A stretch of DNA of 64,000 nt from Hymenobacter sp. YIM 151500-1 (lineage in GTDB: Bacteria > Bacteroidota > Bacteroidia > Cytophagales > Hymenobacteraceae): positions 1,178,001-1,242,000 of the forward strand of contig NZ_CP110139.1 in the NCBI RefSeq assembly GCF_025979885.1. The letters run 5' to 3'. The position numbers and the translations under genes were made by a program. Of this stretch, positions 36,272-44,824 are shown in pieces. The notes under the pieces are model-generated. The model saw nothing but the letters and a program-made list of their open reading frames with translations. It did no database searches and was not told the DNA's origin. Numbering within the stretch: position 1 is the first letter of the stretch; each line of letters begins with the position of its first letter.

Positions 36272-37193
36272 TAAAAACAGAGATATTTGCAATCTTTTTC
36301 TACACGCAGATGCTAGATGTCGACAGGATTTGCACGAAGGTTACCTCGTTTCTGAACGAGATTATATATCGGCTTTCTGCACCCATATCCGTTATCCGCT
36401 AGGCCCATTGGTGGGAAATTTACTCAAAGAGGAATCTATAGAGTGCCTGCTTAAATCGTTTCCTAAAGTGATGGGCATCACAGTTCCTGGAACCACCGAA
36501 AAGGCTTTTGGCTGCGATGGAGCTATTCTAATTGGGGGTATTCAATTTGGCAGTGGACGGGAAGTATTCAAGCTGGGTATGTTTGAGGCAAAATGGCCCC
36601 GCCTCCACGGCGGCTTTACGCCCACTAAGTCCGAGAAATCTTATCGTTGGGACAAAGACAAACGATTCAGTCGCCAATTATCTTCGCAACGGAGGCTTGT
36701 ACAACAAGGAGTTGCGGTATGGGAACAATTTATTTGCGAGGCAGACCCTACACAAGATTTTCGTACAACCTCTGGTATGTCCAACACTGGCTCAACCTGC
36801 GTATGGCACGATGATGCACTTGGTTTTGCGTTGAACAAGGGATTAATTGGAAAGCCCTGGAATGCTCACTTACTCCAAAAGTTGCTACGAAAACACGGCT
36901 GCTCGTTTCAGGATGTCATCAACGCTATTTGCAGTTGTAAAGCAGGGGCACCTGTGTACCTGGAACAGCCAGGCAATGAACTCTATTTCGGTCAGGAAAC
37001 AGGCAAGTCGCCTATGGTTATACACGAGGACAATTTTTCCGATAACGGTAGGCAAATAGATATCAATCCTGTGCCGCTGTTTGAATCAGTAGCTGATATT
37101 CCGGCTGTAAAAGCCTTTATGCGAAGAACCGGAATTTCTATGTACTGCTTTGTTGACATGCGGACAATGCCCACTGAACAAAAGGATTTTTAA
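36255..37193 (+). CDS. PD-(D/E)XK-like protein, candidate effector nuclease
   Basis: 312 residues beginning MMHVIDKNRDICNLF. A nuclease-like motif series is visible: Glu in VSERDYISAFCTHIRYPLG (about 36), Asp in AFGCDGAILI (about 88), ExK in LGMFEAKWPRL (about 111-113) and a Gln/Arg helix QLSSQRRLVQQGVAVWEQF. That order matches PD-(D/E)XK restriction-like enzymes. The rest has several cysteines and no named domain. GC is intermediate. It is the last gene of the overlapping AT-rich cluster. Fold and activity are inferences. Confidence 0.6.
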   Translation: MMHVIDKNRDICNLFLHADARCRQDLHEGYLVSERDYISAFCTHIRYPLGPLVGNLLKEESIECLLKSFPKVMGITVPGTTEKAFGCDGAILIGGIQFGSGREVFKLGMFEAKWPRLHGGFTPTKSEKSYRWDKDKRFSRQLSSQRRLVQQGVAVWEQFICEADPTQDFRTTSGMSNTGSTCVWHDDALGFALNKGLIGKPWNAHLLQKLLRKHGCSFQDVINAICSCKAGAPVYLEQPGNELYFGQETGKSPMVIHEDNFSDNGRQIDINPVPLFESVADIPAVKAFMRRTGISMYCFVDMRTMPTEQKDF

Positions 37194-37291
37194 GCCAGAC
37201 ATAGCTAATGCACTGATACCAGGTCATCATTATACTATAAACCCAAATCTTTTCATAACTCAGACTGCTTCCACACACTAACCAGCGGCCC

Positions 37292-37525
37292 ATGACCACC
37301 GATAACCTCACCAGACCCAATTCTTACGAAATCAACCGTGAATACCTTGAAGTGCAAGGCTTACCAGCGCCTTCGCATGTGAAGTTCAGCCGGGAATACC
37401 TGGATTATTTAAAATCCACACCTGAACCGTCCCAACCATCGTCCGCGAAGCCGCTACTTCCTCCGAAGGATACTGTGTGGCGCCGATTTCTATTGCAGCC
37501 TCGACAATTGGCACGCTTGCAGTAA
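37292..37525 (+). CDS. Small uncharacterised protein, 77 residues
   Basis: Starts MTTDNLTRPNSYEINREYL at ATG 37292. Two similar short segments (INREYLEVQGLPAPSHV and FSREYLDYLKSTPEPSQ) suggest a weak internal repeat; the C-terminus is proline-rich then basic. No family recognised. Possible small regulator or antitoxin, unsupported beyond size and position. Confidence 0.4.
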   Translation: MTTDNLTRPNSYEINREYLEVQGLPAPSHVKFSREYLDYLKSTPEPSQPSSAKPLLPPKDTVWRRFLLQPRQLARLQ

Positions 37526-37614
37526 GCTTGTGCTGAGTTGCTTGCTTCATTTGAAGCAGGCATGGTCAGCCACGCCTAGCGCCCAGCCCTGACCGAGAAG
37601 CCCCAACCTCCCTA

Positions 37615-37673
37615 AGCCGCCCCAGCGGCCAGCCGGTACCGTGCCGCTTGGAGTCGTCTGGGTGGTGCGGTTT
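37615..37673. repeat. Module repeat R1 upstream of the Fic gene
   Basis: About 59 bp starting AGCCGCCCCAGCGGCCAGCC; the first 21 bp are identical in R2 (38790-38847), and a more diverged version (R3) lies at 39296-39352. Confidence 0.75.
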
Positions 37674-37681
37674 ATTTGTAT

Positions 37682-37732
37682 CGTATCACTACCGTATCAA
37701 ATCGTATCAAATCGTATCATTCTATACCTTCA
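37682..37732 (+). promoter_or_regulatory. Four CGTATCA iterons and -7 box of the Fic gene
   Basis: CGTATCA begins at 37682, 37693, 37703 and 37713 (spacing 11, 10, 10 bp, one face of the helix). TACCTTCA (37725-37732), a -7-like box, follows, with ATG only 4 bp later, so the transcript may be leaderless or begin translation at the GTG at 37749. The array is positioned to act as operator. Confidence 0.65.
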
Positions 37733-37736
37733 CGGT

Positions 37737-38777
37737 ATGAATGAACACGTGCATACCGTTCGAGTAACGCTGGATTGGACTTTGCTGGGCATCATCAGCA
37801 AGCTGGACCGATTTGATGCCAGTTGGTCGGCTATTGAGCGGCGGGAAGGTCAGACGCTCAAGCAGCTCAAAGCCATTGCTACGGTGCGCAGCGTAGGCGC
37901 CTCTACCCGCATTGAAGGCTCACGTATGAGCGACGAGGAAGTGAACGTGCTGCTGCAAAACACCGACATCAGCAAGCTCGAAGACCGGGACTCACAGGAA
38001 GTAGTCGGCTACTTCCAGGCGCTGGATTTGATTTCGGAGTCGTACACGGACATCGACATCAGCGAAAACAGCCTCAAAGGGCTACATAACCACTTGCTGC
38101 GCTTCAGCCGCAAAGACGAGTGGCACCGTGGCAACTACAAGCAGCACAGCAACGCCGTGGAAGCCTCGTTGCCGGACGGTACCCGGCAGATTATCTTTCA
38201 GACCACCGCGCCGGGCTTCGCCACCGAAGACGCCATGCGCGAACTGGTAGCTTGGTACCACCGCGACAATACTACACACCCCCTGGTGAAGTGCGCCCTG
38301 TTTGCCTACGATTTCGTGAGCATCCACCCGTTCCAGGACGGCAACGGCCGCCTGAGCCGCTTGCTGGCCACCCTACTCCTGCTGCGTCACGGCTACGTCT
38401 GGATTCAATACGTGAGCCTGGAGCACGAAATCGAAAGCCGCAAGACCGAGTACTACCGGGTGCTACAGCAGTGCCAGTCGCAACGGCCGGGTGAAAATAT
38501 ATCTACCTGGTTGACCTTCTTTTTTGATGCCCTGCTGAACGTGCAGCAACAGTTGCTACAGAAGCTTACCGTGCAGGAGTCAGCCACGCACCTGTCGCCC
38601 CGCGAAAAAGCGGTAGTTAGCTTTATCGGCAATTATCCCGGCAGCAAATCCGGCCAGATTGCCGAAAAACTTGGCATTCCTGGGCCGTCGGTCAAACGTA
38701 CGCTAGCCGAACTCCTGGCCCAAGGGCGCATTGAGAAGCAGGGTCAAGGTCCGGCTACGGCTTATTATTTGGTGTGA
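37737..38777 (+). CDS. Class II Fic family protein with C-terminal winged helix
   Basis: 346 residues from ATG 37737. The Fic core has HPFQDGNGRLSR (catalytic His197), fully consistent with AMP transfer. The N-terminal inhibitory motif (S/T)xxxE(G/N) is STRIEG (56-61), which defines class II, self-inhibited Fic proteins. The C-terminal 70 residues (LSPREKAVVSFIGNYPGSKSGQIAEKLGIPGPSVKRTLAELL) form a winged helix-turn-helix. It likely AMPylates a host or own protein and may bind the upstream iterons itself (inference). Flanked by module repeats R1 and R2. Confidence 0.9.
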   Translation: MNEHVHTVRVTLDWTLLGIISKLDRFDASWSAIERREGQTLKQLKAIATVRSVGASTRIEGSRMSDEEVNVLLQNTDISKLEDRDSQEVVGYFQALDLISESYTDIDISENSLKGLHNHLLRFSRKDEWHRGNYKQHSNAVEASLPDGTRQIIFQTTAPGFATEDAMRELVAWYHRDNTTHPLVKCALFAYDFVSIHPFQDGNGRLSRLLATLLLLRHGYVWIQYVSLEHEIESRKTEYYRVLQQCQSQRPGENISTWLTFFFDALLNVQQQLLQKLTVQESATHLSPREKAVVSFIGNYPGSKSGQIAEKLGIPGPSVKRTLAELLAQGRIEKQGQGPATAYYLV

Positions 38778-38789
38778 GCTAAAAGCCCC

Positions 38790-38847
38790 AGCCGCCCCAG
38801 CGGCCAGCCGAACCCGTGCCACCTAGAGCCATCCGGGCGGCCCGGTT
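38790..38847. repeat. Module repeat R2 downstream of the Fic gene
   Basis: Same 58-59-bp module as R1. After it, TTG-containing words recur at 38846, 38855, 38867, 38877 and 38886 (about 10-bp spacing) in place of the CGTATCA iterons, suggesting a second, differently tuned promoter whose gene is gone. Confidence 0.7.
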
Positions 38848-39290
38848 GCGTCAGTTGAACCAGAAGTTGCCCGTTATTGCTTGAGTTGCCGCAACTTTTG
38901 CATCTTTACGCAACTTCCGGCGGCTGGGCACGGTTAAAACGCAAAGCAGAAAGAGCTTACCGCCCTTCCTGCCCGGCTAGGTTAGTGGTGTAGCAGCACG
39001 TAGAGGCTGCCGGCTACCACCAGCCACCGGCCAAGCTGCGCTAACAGCCTAACCGGGAGCCTGACGACGATTACCACGTAATCGTCGCCACTGCTTGGTT
39101 TGTTCTCCATGACTTCGCAAATTGGAGGCGAACAAATCACCCACTTTTTCGAAGCCCGTGGTGCCAGCCACGGGCTTCGCTCGTTTCGGCCGAGGCCAAA
39201 TTGAGCACCGTGGTTGGCGGGAGACTACCGCACAGCAGGGCAAAGCTACTCAGCTGGGCATGGTTTGCAAGTGCAGTGTTGGCATATGGG
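38848..39290. other. Gene-poor, probably decayed region
   Basis: No convincing gene. A 32-codon ORF (ATG 39109, MTSQIGGEQITHFFEARG) and an 11-bp perfect hairpin (39151-39161 with 39168-39178) inside it are the only structures I see. Likely remnant of a gene once served by module R2. Confidence 0.4.
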
Positions 39291-39399
39291 CTGCACCACC
39301 CCAGCGGCAAGTCGATACCGCGTCGCCGGGAGGTATCTGAGCGGCGCGGTCTTTTCCTATCGTATTAACAACGAATCAAATCGTATCGAATTCGTATCA
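39291..39399. repeat. Degenerate module R3 with four decayed iterons
   Basis: A diverged copy of the R module (39296-39352) is followed by CGTATTA (39361), CGAATCA (39372), CGTATCG (39382) and CGTATCA (39393), spacing 11, 10, 11 bp, mirroring the Fic promoter. No gene follows it. Confidence 0.65.
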
Positions 39400-39735
39400 C
39401 GAGGGCAGCCGTTAGGACCTACCCCTTGGCTTATTCTCCTCTGCCAGCAACGCCACTACTTCCTGCTTCAGCTGCGGCAAGTGGCGCACCACGATGCGCC
39501 ACATCATTCACCGCGGTATTGTATTTTCAAACAGTATCTAACTTCTCTGCTACTACCCACCGAATAAAGCAGAACGTTTCCCGACTAATCAAAAACCTAC
39601 CCCAACCTGGGGACTTACTTGCCGGTCAACATCCAGCCTCGGCTACGCATAAGGAGCAGCCGGGTACGGGCGCAGCCAATAGCATCAATAATCCGTACTT
39701 TAGGCCCGGATAAAGTGCAATGCTTTCCTATCGAA
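39400..39735. other. Gene-free region between module R3 and the OmpA-like gene
   Basis: No supported ORF or RNA. TACTTTAG at 39706-39713 is a possible one-mismatch -7 box for the gene at 39736. Confidence 0.35.
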
Positions 39736-40830
39736 ATGATACGCTATATCGGGTACGTCCTGGTGTTACTGCTGGCACTGCCTGCCCGCGGCCAGTCTCT
39801 GACCGGTATCTGGCAGGGAGTCGAAACAGATGAGGAAGAGCCGGGCGCCACTTGGCCCGCCGAGCTGCGCTTGCAGCAGGGCAAGGGCGGCGGGCTGTTT
39901 GGGGTGCTCTACCAGGAAGCCACTGGGCGGCCGGGGGTGTCGGTGACGTTTGAGGTGCGGGCGGCCCGCGCCGCGGCGGGCCTGCGCCTGGAGCACGTGC
40001 GCAAGCTCAGCGAAACCGGCCGCACTCTCTTCAGCTACTGGTGCGAGGGCTACATCAGCCTCACCTACGACCCGCAGCAGGAAAAGCTGACCGGCCGCGC
40101 CACCTACCGGCCCATTGGCGACTGTGACGCGGGCAGCTTCACGCTGTACCGCATCAAGCTGAAATCGGCGGCCACGGTGCCAGCTGGCGCTGAAACCACC
40201 CTTCGCGTATCGGGCCGCGACGTGACCTGGTACGCCGATGCCGACCGGAAGCAGCCCCTAGCTACCGGCAACACCTACCGCACCCGGCTCAGCAAACCCA
40301 CCACCTTCTACCTCACCCAGGGCTACTACGCCACGGGCCAGAGCGCCGTGGTACCCATTACTGTCAACGTGGCCAGGTCCTCTGCCCCAGTAGCGGCCCG
40401 CCCGGCTCCCATTGAGCTGCTGCGCCCCGTTCAGGTGCCGGTTGAGGTTGATACGACCAGCCTGGCTCCGGCTCCGCCGCCCGCGCCCGCCCTCATTACC
40501 ACCACCCCCGTAGCCTTGCCGACGGTGCTCTTCCGGCTAGGTACCGCTGAGTTGCTGCCGGAGTCGCGGCCGGCGCTGGAGCGGCTGGCCGCCGAGCTGC
40601 AAGCCCGGCCCGCGCTGAGAATCCTCGTAGCCGGCCACACCGACCGGATTGGGGAGCCGCAGAAAAACCAGGTGCTGAGCGAGCAGCGGGCCGAAGCCGT
40701 AAAGGCCGACCTGGTGCAAGCCGGTGTGGCCGCCGACCGTATCAGCACCATCGGCTACGGCGACGCCCGCCCCCTGCACCCCTCCCCCGATGCCCGCAAC
40801 CGCCGCGTGGAGGTGCAGGAAGTACCGTAG
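39736..40830 (+). CDS. OmpA-family peptidoglycan-binding protein
   Basis: 364 residues from ATG 39736 (MIRYIGYVLVLLLALPARGQS), signal peptide about 1-20. The N-terminal 150 residues form a beta-rich domain starting SLTGIWQGVETDEEE with several cysteines. A Pro-rich linker (about 215-255) leads to an OmpA domain (about 258-364): VLFRLGTAELLPESRPAL, VAGHTDRIGEP and NRRVEVQEVP. It should anchor to peptidoglycan from the outer membrane. Followed 25 bp later by the next gene, so probably an operon. Confidence 0.85.
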   Translation: MIRYIGYVLVLLLALPARGQSLTGIWQGVETDEEEPGATWPAELRLQQGKGGGLFGVLYQEATGRPGVSVTFEVRAARAAAGLRLEHVRKLSETGRTLFSYWCEGYISLTYDPQQEKLTGRATYRPIGDCDAGSFTLYRIKLKSAATVPAGAETTLRVSGRDVTWYADADRKQPLATGNTYRTRLSKPTTFYLTQGYYATGQSAVVPITVNVARSSAPVAARPAPIELLRPVQVPVEVDTTSLAPAPPPAPALITTTPVALPTVLFRLGTAELLPESRPALERLAAELQARPALRILVAGHTDRIGEPQKNQVLSEQRAEAVKADLVQAGVAADRISTIGYGDARPLHPSPDARNRRVEVQEVP

Positions 40831-40855
40831 CGGACGACTGACTATCCACCCAACC

Positions 40856-42121
40856 ATGCGTATCCTCGTGTGCAACAGCGCCTTCCTCTTTGGTGCGGGC
40901 GGCCGGCGCCTGCTACTTGGTGTGGGGGCCGCATTGCTGACGGGTAGCCGCCAACCCATCGGCTTGCTGGCCGGCTTCGCTCCGGCCGCTACCCAACTAC
41001 CAGCCGATTCGGGTAGCGCGCCGCTGGTCTGGAGCCCTGGCACCCTGCCCCCCACCGACCTGCTGGTACCGCCGGCCCGGCTGCACCCGCTGCGGATAGT
41101 GAAAAGCGGCGTGCCCATCTACAAAAGCAACAACCCGGAAGTATTCAGCGGCACGGGGTGGCTGATGCAGAACGCCCGCCGCGACGCCAGCCGCGGCGGG
41201 CGACGGCAGTACTTGACGGGCCGGAATGTGCTTTACTTGTTTCACATCAACAAAAGCGGCACACCCAAGTACCTGCACGTGCTGGCCGCCAATCCCTCCA
41301 CCCGCCCGACCAGCGTAACGTACCGCGGCTCCTGCTACACCAACGCCACGTTTCCGCTGACCGGCGCGGCCACGGGCCCAAGCTACCACGTGGCCCACGA
41401 CTGGCTAACGGGCACCTTTCCGGTGGCGGGCACCACCGGCGACTTTGGCCGAGGCATGGTGCAGGAGCTGTTTCGCACGGCCCTGGCCAACAGCAACATG
41501 GTGGACGGCCGCCTGGAAGTAACGTCCACCAAGCCCACCGTGTACTACGTGGTGGTAACGGCCGGCGGCACGCTGGCCGAGGCCACAGCCGCTGCGCAGG
41601 GCGCGGGGGCAGCCGGCGAGTACTACCCGGAAGATGCCAACCGCTTCGGCCGCGAAGCCGGCATCTACGCCTCTTCCGAAGTCAGCGCCGACAACACCCT
41701 GGACCTGCCGGCCGGCCCGGCTTACCTGGGCTTCTGCCTGAACACGACCAGTAAGTTTGCGCCCGTGGAAAACCAAACCGCCGACTCGCTGATGACCCTG
41801 AAGGCGGCAGCCTCCCGAACGTACGGCAACTACGGCCACCACTACCGGCTGACGTTTCGGCTGCGCAACGCCACCAGCACCTCCCGGAAAGTGCGGGTGT
41901 ACTTCGCTTCCAACGCCACCAACCCGGCCCGCTCCAACGCCACCTGGAACGGCCCCGTGCGCGCCGACACCACCATTGTCGCCGTGTATACCACCTTAAA
42001 CAAGCCGCGCATCGTGCTCAGCGAGTGGACCATTGCTCCCGGCCAGAGCCGCCACACCATCGAGTTTTACGTGCCCGGCCTGATAACTACCAATCAGCAG
42101 CTCATCTTCCAGGTGATGTAG
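40856..42121 (+). CDS. DUF3370-like secreted protein
   Basis: 421 residues from ATG 40856. A hydrophobic N-terminus (about 5-45) suggests export. LRIVKSGVPIYKSNNPEVFSGTGWLMQ and the following GRNVLYLFHINKSGTPKYLHVLAANPS blocks recall DUF3370 proteins, best known from cyanobacteria; this likeness is from memory and needs a profile search. The C-terminal half is beta-rich (YRLTFRLRNATSTSRKVRVYF, HTIEFYVPGLITTNQQLIFQV). Function unknown. Confidence 0.55.
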   Translation: MRILVCNSAFLFGAGGRRLLLGVGAALLTGSRQPIGLLAGFAPAATQLPADSGSAPLVWSPGTLPPTDLLVPPARLHPLRIVKSGVPIYKSNNPEVFSGTGWLMQNARRDASRGGRRQYLTGRNVLYLFHINKSGTPKYLHVLAANPSTRPTSVTYRGSCYTNATFPLTGAATGPSYHVAHDWLTGTFPVAGTTGDFGRGMVQELFRTALANSNMVDGRLEVTSTKPTVYYVVVTAGGTLAEATAAAQGAGAAGEYYPEDANRFGREAGIYASSEVSADNTLDLPAGPAYLGFCLNTTSKFAPVENQTADSLMTLKAAASRTYGNYGHHYRLTFRLRNATSTSRKVRVYFASNATNPARSNATWNGPVRADTTIVAVYTTLNKPRIVLSEWTIAPGQSRHTIEFYVPGLITTNQQLIFQVM

Positions 42122-42422
42122 GCCCGTGGTTAGGCCACCGCGTTAGCCTTTGCTGGACGCTCTACCAACCCCGCTAGTTACGGCCGGTAAGAGGGCTCCT
42201 GCTTTCGTGAAGTGTCGGTCATTGCTTGATAATTGCATTATTCAAACTATCCTAAACTCAGGTTGAGGCGCTGACCTTTTTATAAACTTCTGCCTGTATT
42301 ATGTAAGTAACTCAGCACAGGTGCTGTTTCAGGCATTTTATCCTGTATCTTGCCAGAGGATGCCAGAGTCAGCTAGGCAGGTGGCTTGACATTCTTCTTT
42401 CTCGTTTTTATTGCACGTTATT
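42122..42422. other. 300-bp gene-free region
   Basis: Holds a short direct repeat (TGCCAGAG at 42351 and 42361) and no recognisable gene, terminator or RNA. Confidence 0.35.
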
Positions 42423-43250
42423 ATGAATGAGTTAGGCATTGTTGGCCTTGTTGTGTTGCTGGCCACGGTGTTTGTTTCGTATAAAGGCTTTCAGGAACCG
42501 GCTTATTTCGAGCGGTATGCCTTTGCCGTGGATGCCATTCGGCACCGGCGCGAGTACGAGCGGCTGCTGACGTCGGGCTTCCTGCACACGGGCTGGCTGC
42601 ACCTGGCGTTCAACCTCCTGACCTTGTGGTGCTTTGGTGGCGTCCTCGAGGCCCTGGTGGGCGTGCAGCACTTCCTGCTGCTGTACTTCGGTAGCCTGCT
42701 CGGCGGCAACCTGCTTTCCTTGTGGCTGCACCGCCATGAGCCGGCCTACCGGGCCGTGGGCGCTTCGGGAGCCATTAGCGGCCTGGTGCTGGCTTCGATA
42801 GCGCAGTTTCCGGGCCTGGAGGTAGGAATGCTGGGCTTCTACCTGCCGGGCTGGCTGTACGGGCTGCTCTACGTGGTGGTATCGGCTTACGGCATCAAGG
42901 CCCGCCACGGCAATATCGGCCACGATGCCCACCTGGGCGGCGGGCTGGTGGGCCTGCTGACGATGGTGGCTCTGCACCCGCAGCTGCTCCGCCTCAACCC
43001 CCTGCCCATTGCGGCCATGCTGCTACCCGCCGTGGCCTTCGGCTACTGGCTGGTGATGAAGCCGCACGCCTTCAGGCAGGACCGTTTCTCGCCTCCTGCC
43101 GACTCCTACACATCTACCGACGACCGGTACTACGCTCACCACCGACAGCAGGAAGCCGACTTGGACGGACTGCTGGACAAAATCAGCCACAGCGGCCTGG
43201 ACAGCCTGACCCCGCACGAAAAGCAGGAGCTGAAGAGGCTTTCCCGCTAA
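42423..43250 (+). CDS. Rhomboid family intramembrane serine protease
   Basis: 275 residues from ATG 42423. Six hydrophobic segments. Catalytic Ser in VGASGAISGLV and His in GHDAHLGGGLVG form the rhomboid dyad; HTGWLHLAFNLLTLW is the conserved first-helix block. The C-terminal cytosolic tail (about 215-275) ends with LLDKISHSGLDSLTPHEKQELKRLS, a small conserved tail often attached to Bacteroidota rhomboids. It cleaves transmembrane substrates, unknown here. Confidence 0.93.
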   Translation: MNELGIVGLVVLLATVFVSYKGFQEPAYFERYAFAVDAIRHRREYERLLTSGFLHTGWLHLAFNLLTLWCFGGVLEALVGVQHFLLLYFGSLLGGNLLSLWLHRHEPAYRAVGASGAISGLVLASIAQFPGLEVGMLGFYLPGWLYGLLYVVVSAYGIKARHGNIGHDAHLGGGLVGLLTMVALHPQLLRLNPLPIAAMLLPAVAFGYWLVMKPHAFRQDRFSPPADSYTSTDDRYYAHHRQQEADLDGLLDKISHSGLDSLTPHEKQELKRLSR

Positions 43251-43361
43251 CGGCCCAGGCCTCGGCCGCACGCCACACGGGCCCACCACTGCCGGGAAAG
43301 TGCTTAACATTACGTCCGCACTCATCACATCCGCTATTTTCTTTACTTATACTCATTCGGA

Positions 43362-43820
43362 ATGAAGCACCTGATTTGGGGTTCCCTGCTAGCCGCATCC
43401 TTGTCTTCCTGCAGCGCCTTGTTTGGCGAAGAAGTAGCCCGCCTGCCGGTTAACGCCGTCAGCACCGCCGGGCGAGAGGTGGTGCGGGAAACCTCCCTGC
43501 CCCTGCGCAAAGACGACGTGCTGGCCGTGTGGTCGGACATGGACATGGCCTACGACGGCGAAGCGCCGGTGCGGTTTCAGATTTTGGTGTTGAAGAATGG
43601 CGCCCCGTTTAACCAGCTCGAAATAGACCCTACCGAGAAGAACGTCAGCGTGGGGGAAGTCAAGACCTCACTCAACGGCAAAACGAACTGGCGCTTTTCC
43701 GGCAAAAATGCGGAGGTGACCATTCCGGAAAATGCCACCTACACGTTCAAGGCCCGCCTCATTGCCGCCAACAACCCCACCCTGCTCATCAAGCGGGCCG
43801 AAGTGGTGTTGAAAAAATAA
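43362..43820 (+). CDS. Small putative lipoprotein
   Basis: 152 residues with a lipobox LSSC at about 14-17. The mature part is beta-rich, with a SLPLRKDDVLAVWSDMDMAYDG segment and a Lys-rich C-terminus. No family recognised. Stands between rhomboid and HipA-like genes with its own start. Confidence 0.65.
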   Translation: MKHLIWGSLLAASLSSCSALFGEEVARLPVNAVSTAGREVVRETSLPLRKDDVLAVWSDMDMAYDGEAPVRFQILVLKNGAPFNQLEIDPTEKNVSVGEVKTSLNGKTNWRFSGKNAEVTIPENATYTFKARLIAANNPTLLIKRAEVVLKK

Positions 43821-44026
43821 GTGGTTCGGTTCCGGCCCGCGCGGCTGCGCGGCCGCCAGGTTGCGGCGCTGGAGTCTATCAGCTGCTAAAGGCGTTGCAG
43901 AAGCTGCGGCAGCTGTAGCTAAGGCGGTGTCTGGCTTAATTGGCGCAGCCACGGCAGCCGGAGCCCGCCCGGCTTCAGAAACCACCGAAATTTGCCTGTC
44001 CTTTGCCGGTCCCCGCTGTTCCTGCT

Positions 44027-44824
44027 ATGCCCGCCTCCAACGACGACCTCTCTTTGCGCACCGTGGACGTGACGCGCTACGTGACACCCCTGCGCGAAGG
44101 CGGTTCGCTGCCGGCGCTGGTGGAGGCCGATGATGGCTTTTTGTACGTGCTTAAGTTTCGCGGGGCCGGGCAGGGACTCAAGGCCCTGATTGCCGAGCTG
44201 CTGGTGGGCGAGCTGGCGCGGGTGCTGGGCCTGCGGGTGCCGGAACTGGTGTTGTGCCAGCTCGACGAAGCCTTCGGCCGCACCGAGCCCGATGAGGAAA
44301 TTCAGGACCTGCTGCGCTTCAGCACCGGCCTCAACCTGGGCCTGCACTACCTGTCGCAGGCTAGCACCTACGACCCGCTGGTCACCACCATCGAGCCCCA
44401 CCTGGCGTCCCAGGTGGTGTGGCTTGATGCCTTCACGCTGAACGTGGACCGCACGGCCCGCAACACCAACCTGCTTATGTGGCACCGGGAACTGTGGCTG
44501 ATCGACCACGGCGCGGCCCTGTACGTGCACCACACCGGTCCCGGCTGGGCCGACAACCCGCGCCGGGCGTTTCCGCAGATCAAGGACCACGTGCTGCTGG
44601 CCCAGGCCACGGAGCTGGCCGCCGTCGATGCCGACTGCCAGGCCCGCCTCACGCCCGAGGTGCTGCGCGCCCTGGTGGCCCTGGTGCCCGACGACTGGCT
44701 GCGGGAGCCCGACCTTTCGCCGGCCGAGCAGCGGGAGCAGTACGTGCAGTTTCTGGCCGCCCGCCTGGCCGCATCCGAAACCTTTGTTCAGGAAGCCGAC
44801 CATGCCCGACAAGCACGTGTTTGA
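44027..44824 (+). CDS. HipA-like kinase
   Basis: 265 residues from ATG 44027 (MPASNDDLSLRTVDV); a longer frame to 43940 is open but not protein-like. Kinase elements: Lys in FLYVLKFRGAG, the catalytic-loop-like VVWLDAFTLNVDRTARNTNLL (Asp and Asn) and the metal-site IDHGAAL. This is the stand-alone HipA-related group that lacks the HipA N-terminal subdomain. It overlaps the DUF3037 gene by 23 bp, a pairing seen in many bacteria. Substrate unknown. Confidence 0.85.
   Translation: MPASNDDLSLRTVDVTRYVTPLREGGSLPALVEADDGFLYVLKFRGAGQGLKALIAELLVGELARVLGLRVPELVLCQLDEAFGRTEPDEEIQDLLRFSTGLNLGLHYLSQASTYDPLVTTIEPHLASQVVWLDAFTLNVDRTARNTNLLMWHRELWLIDHGAALYVHHTGPGWADNPRRAFPQIKDHVLLAQATELAAVDADCQARLTPEVLRALVALVPDDWLREPDLSPAEQREQYVQFLAARLAASETFVQEADHARQARV

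Noticed and set aside
37682..37719. CRISPR-like array of short repeats
   Set aside because: Repeats are only 7 bp at 10-11 bp spacing with no spacers; they fit operator iterons, and no cas gene is present.
38120..38494. 124-codon plus-strand ORF inside the Fic gene
   Set aside because: It is an out-of-frame shadow of the Fic coding sequence.
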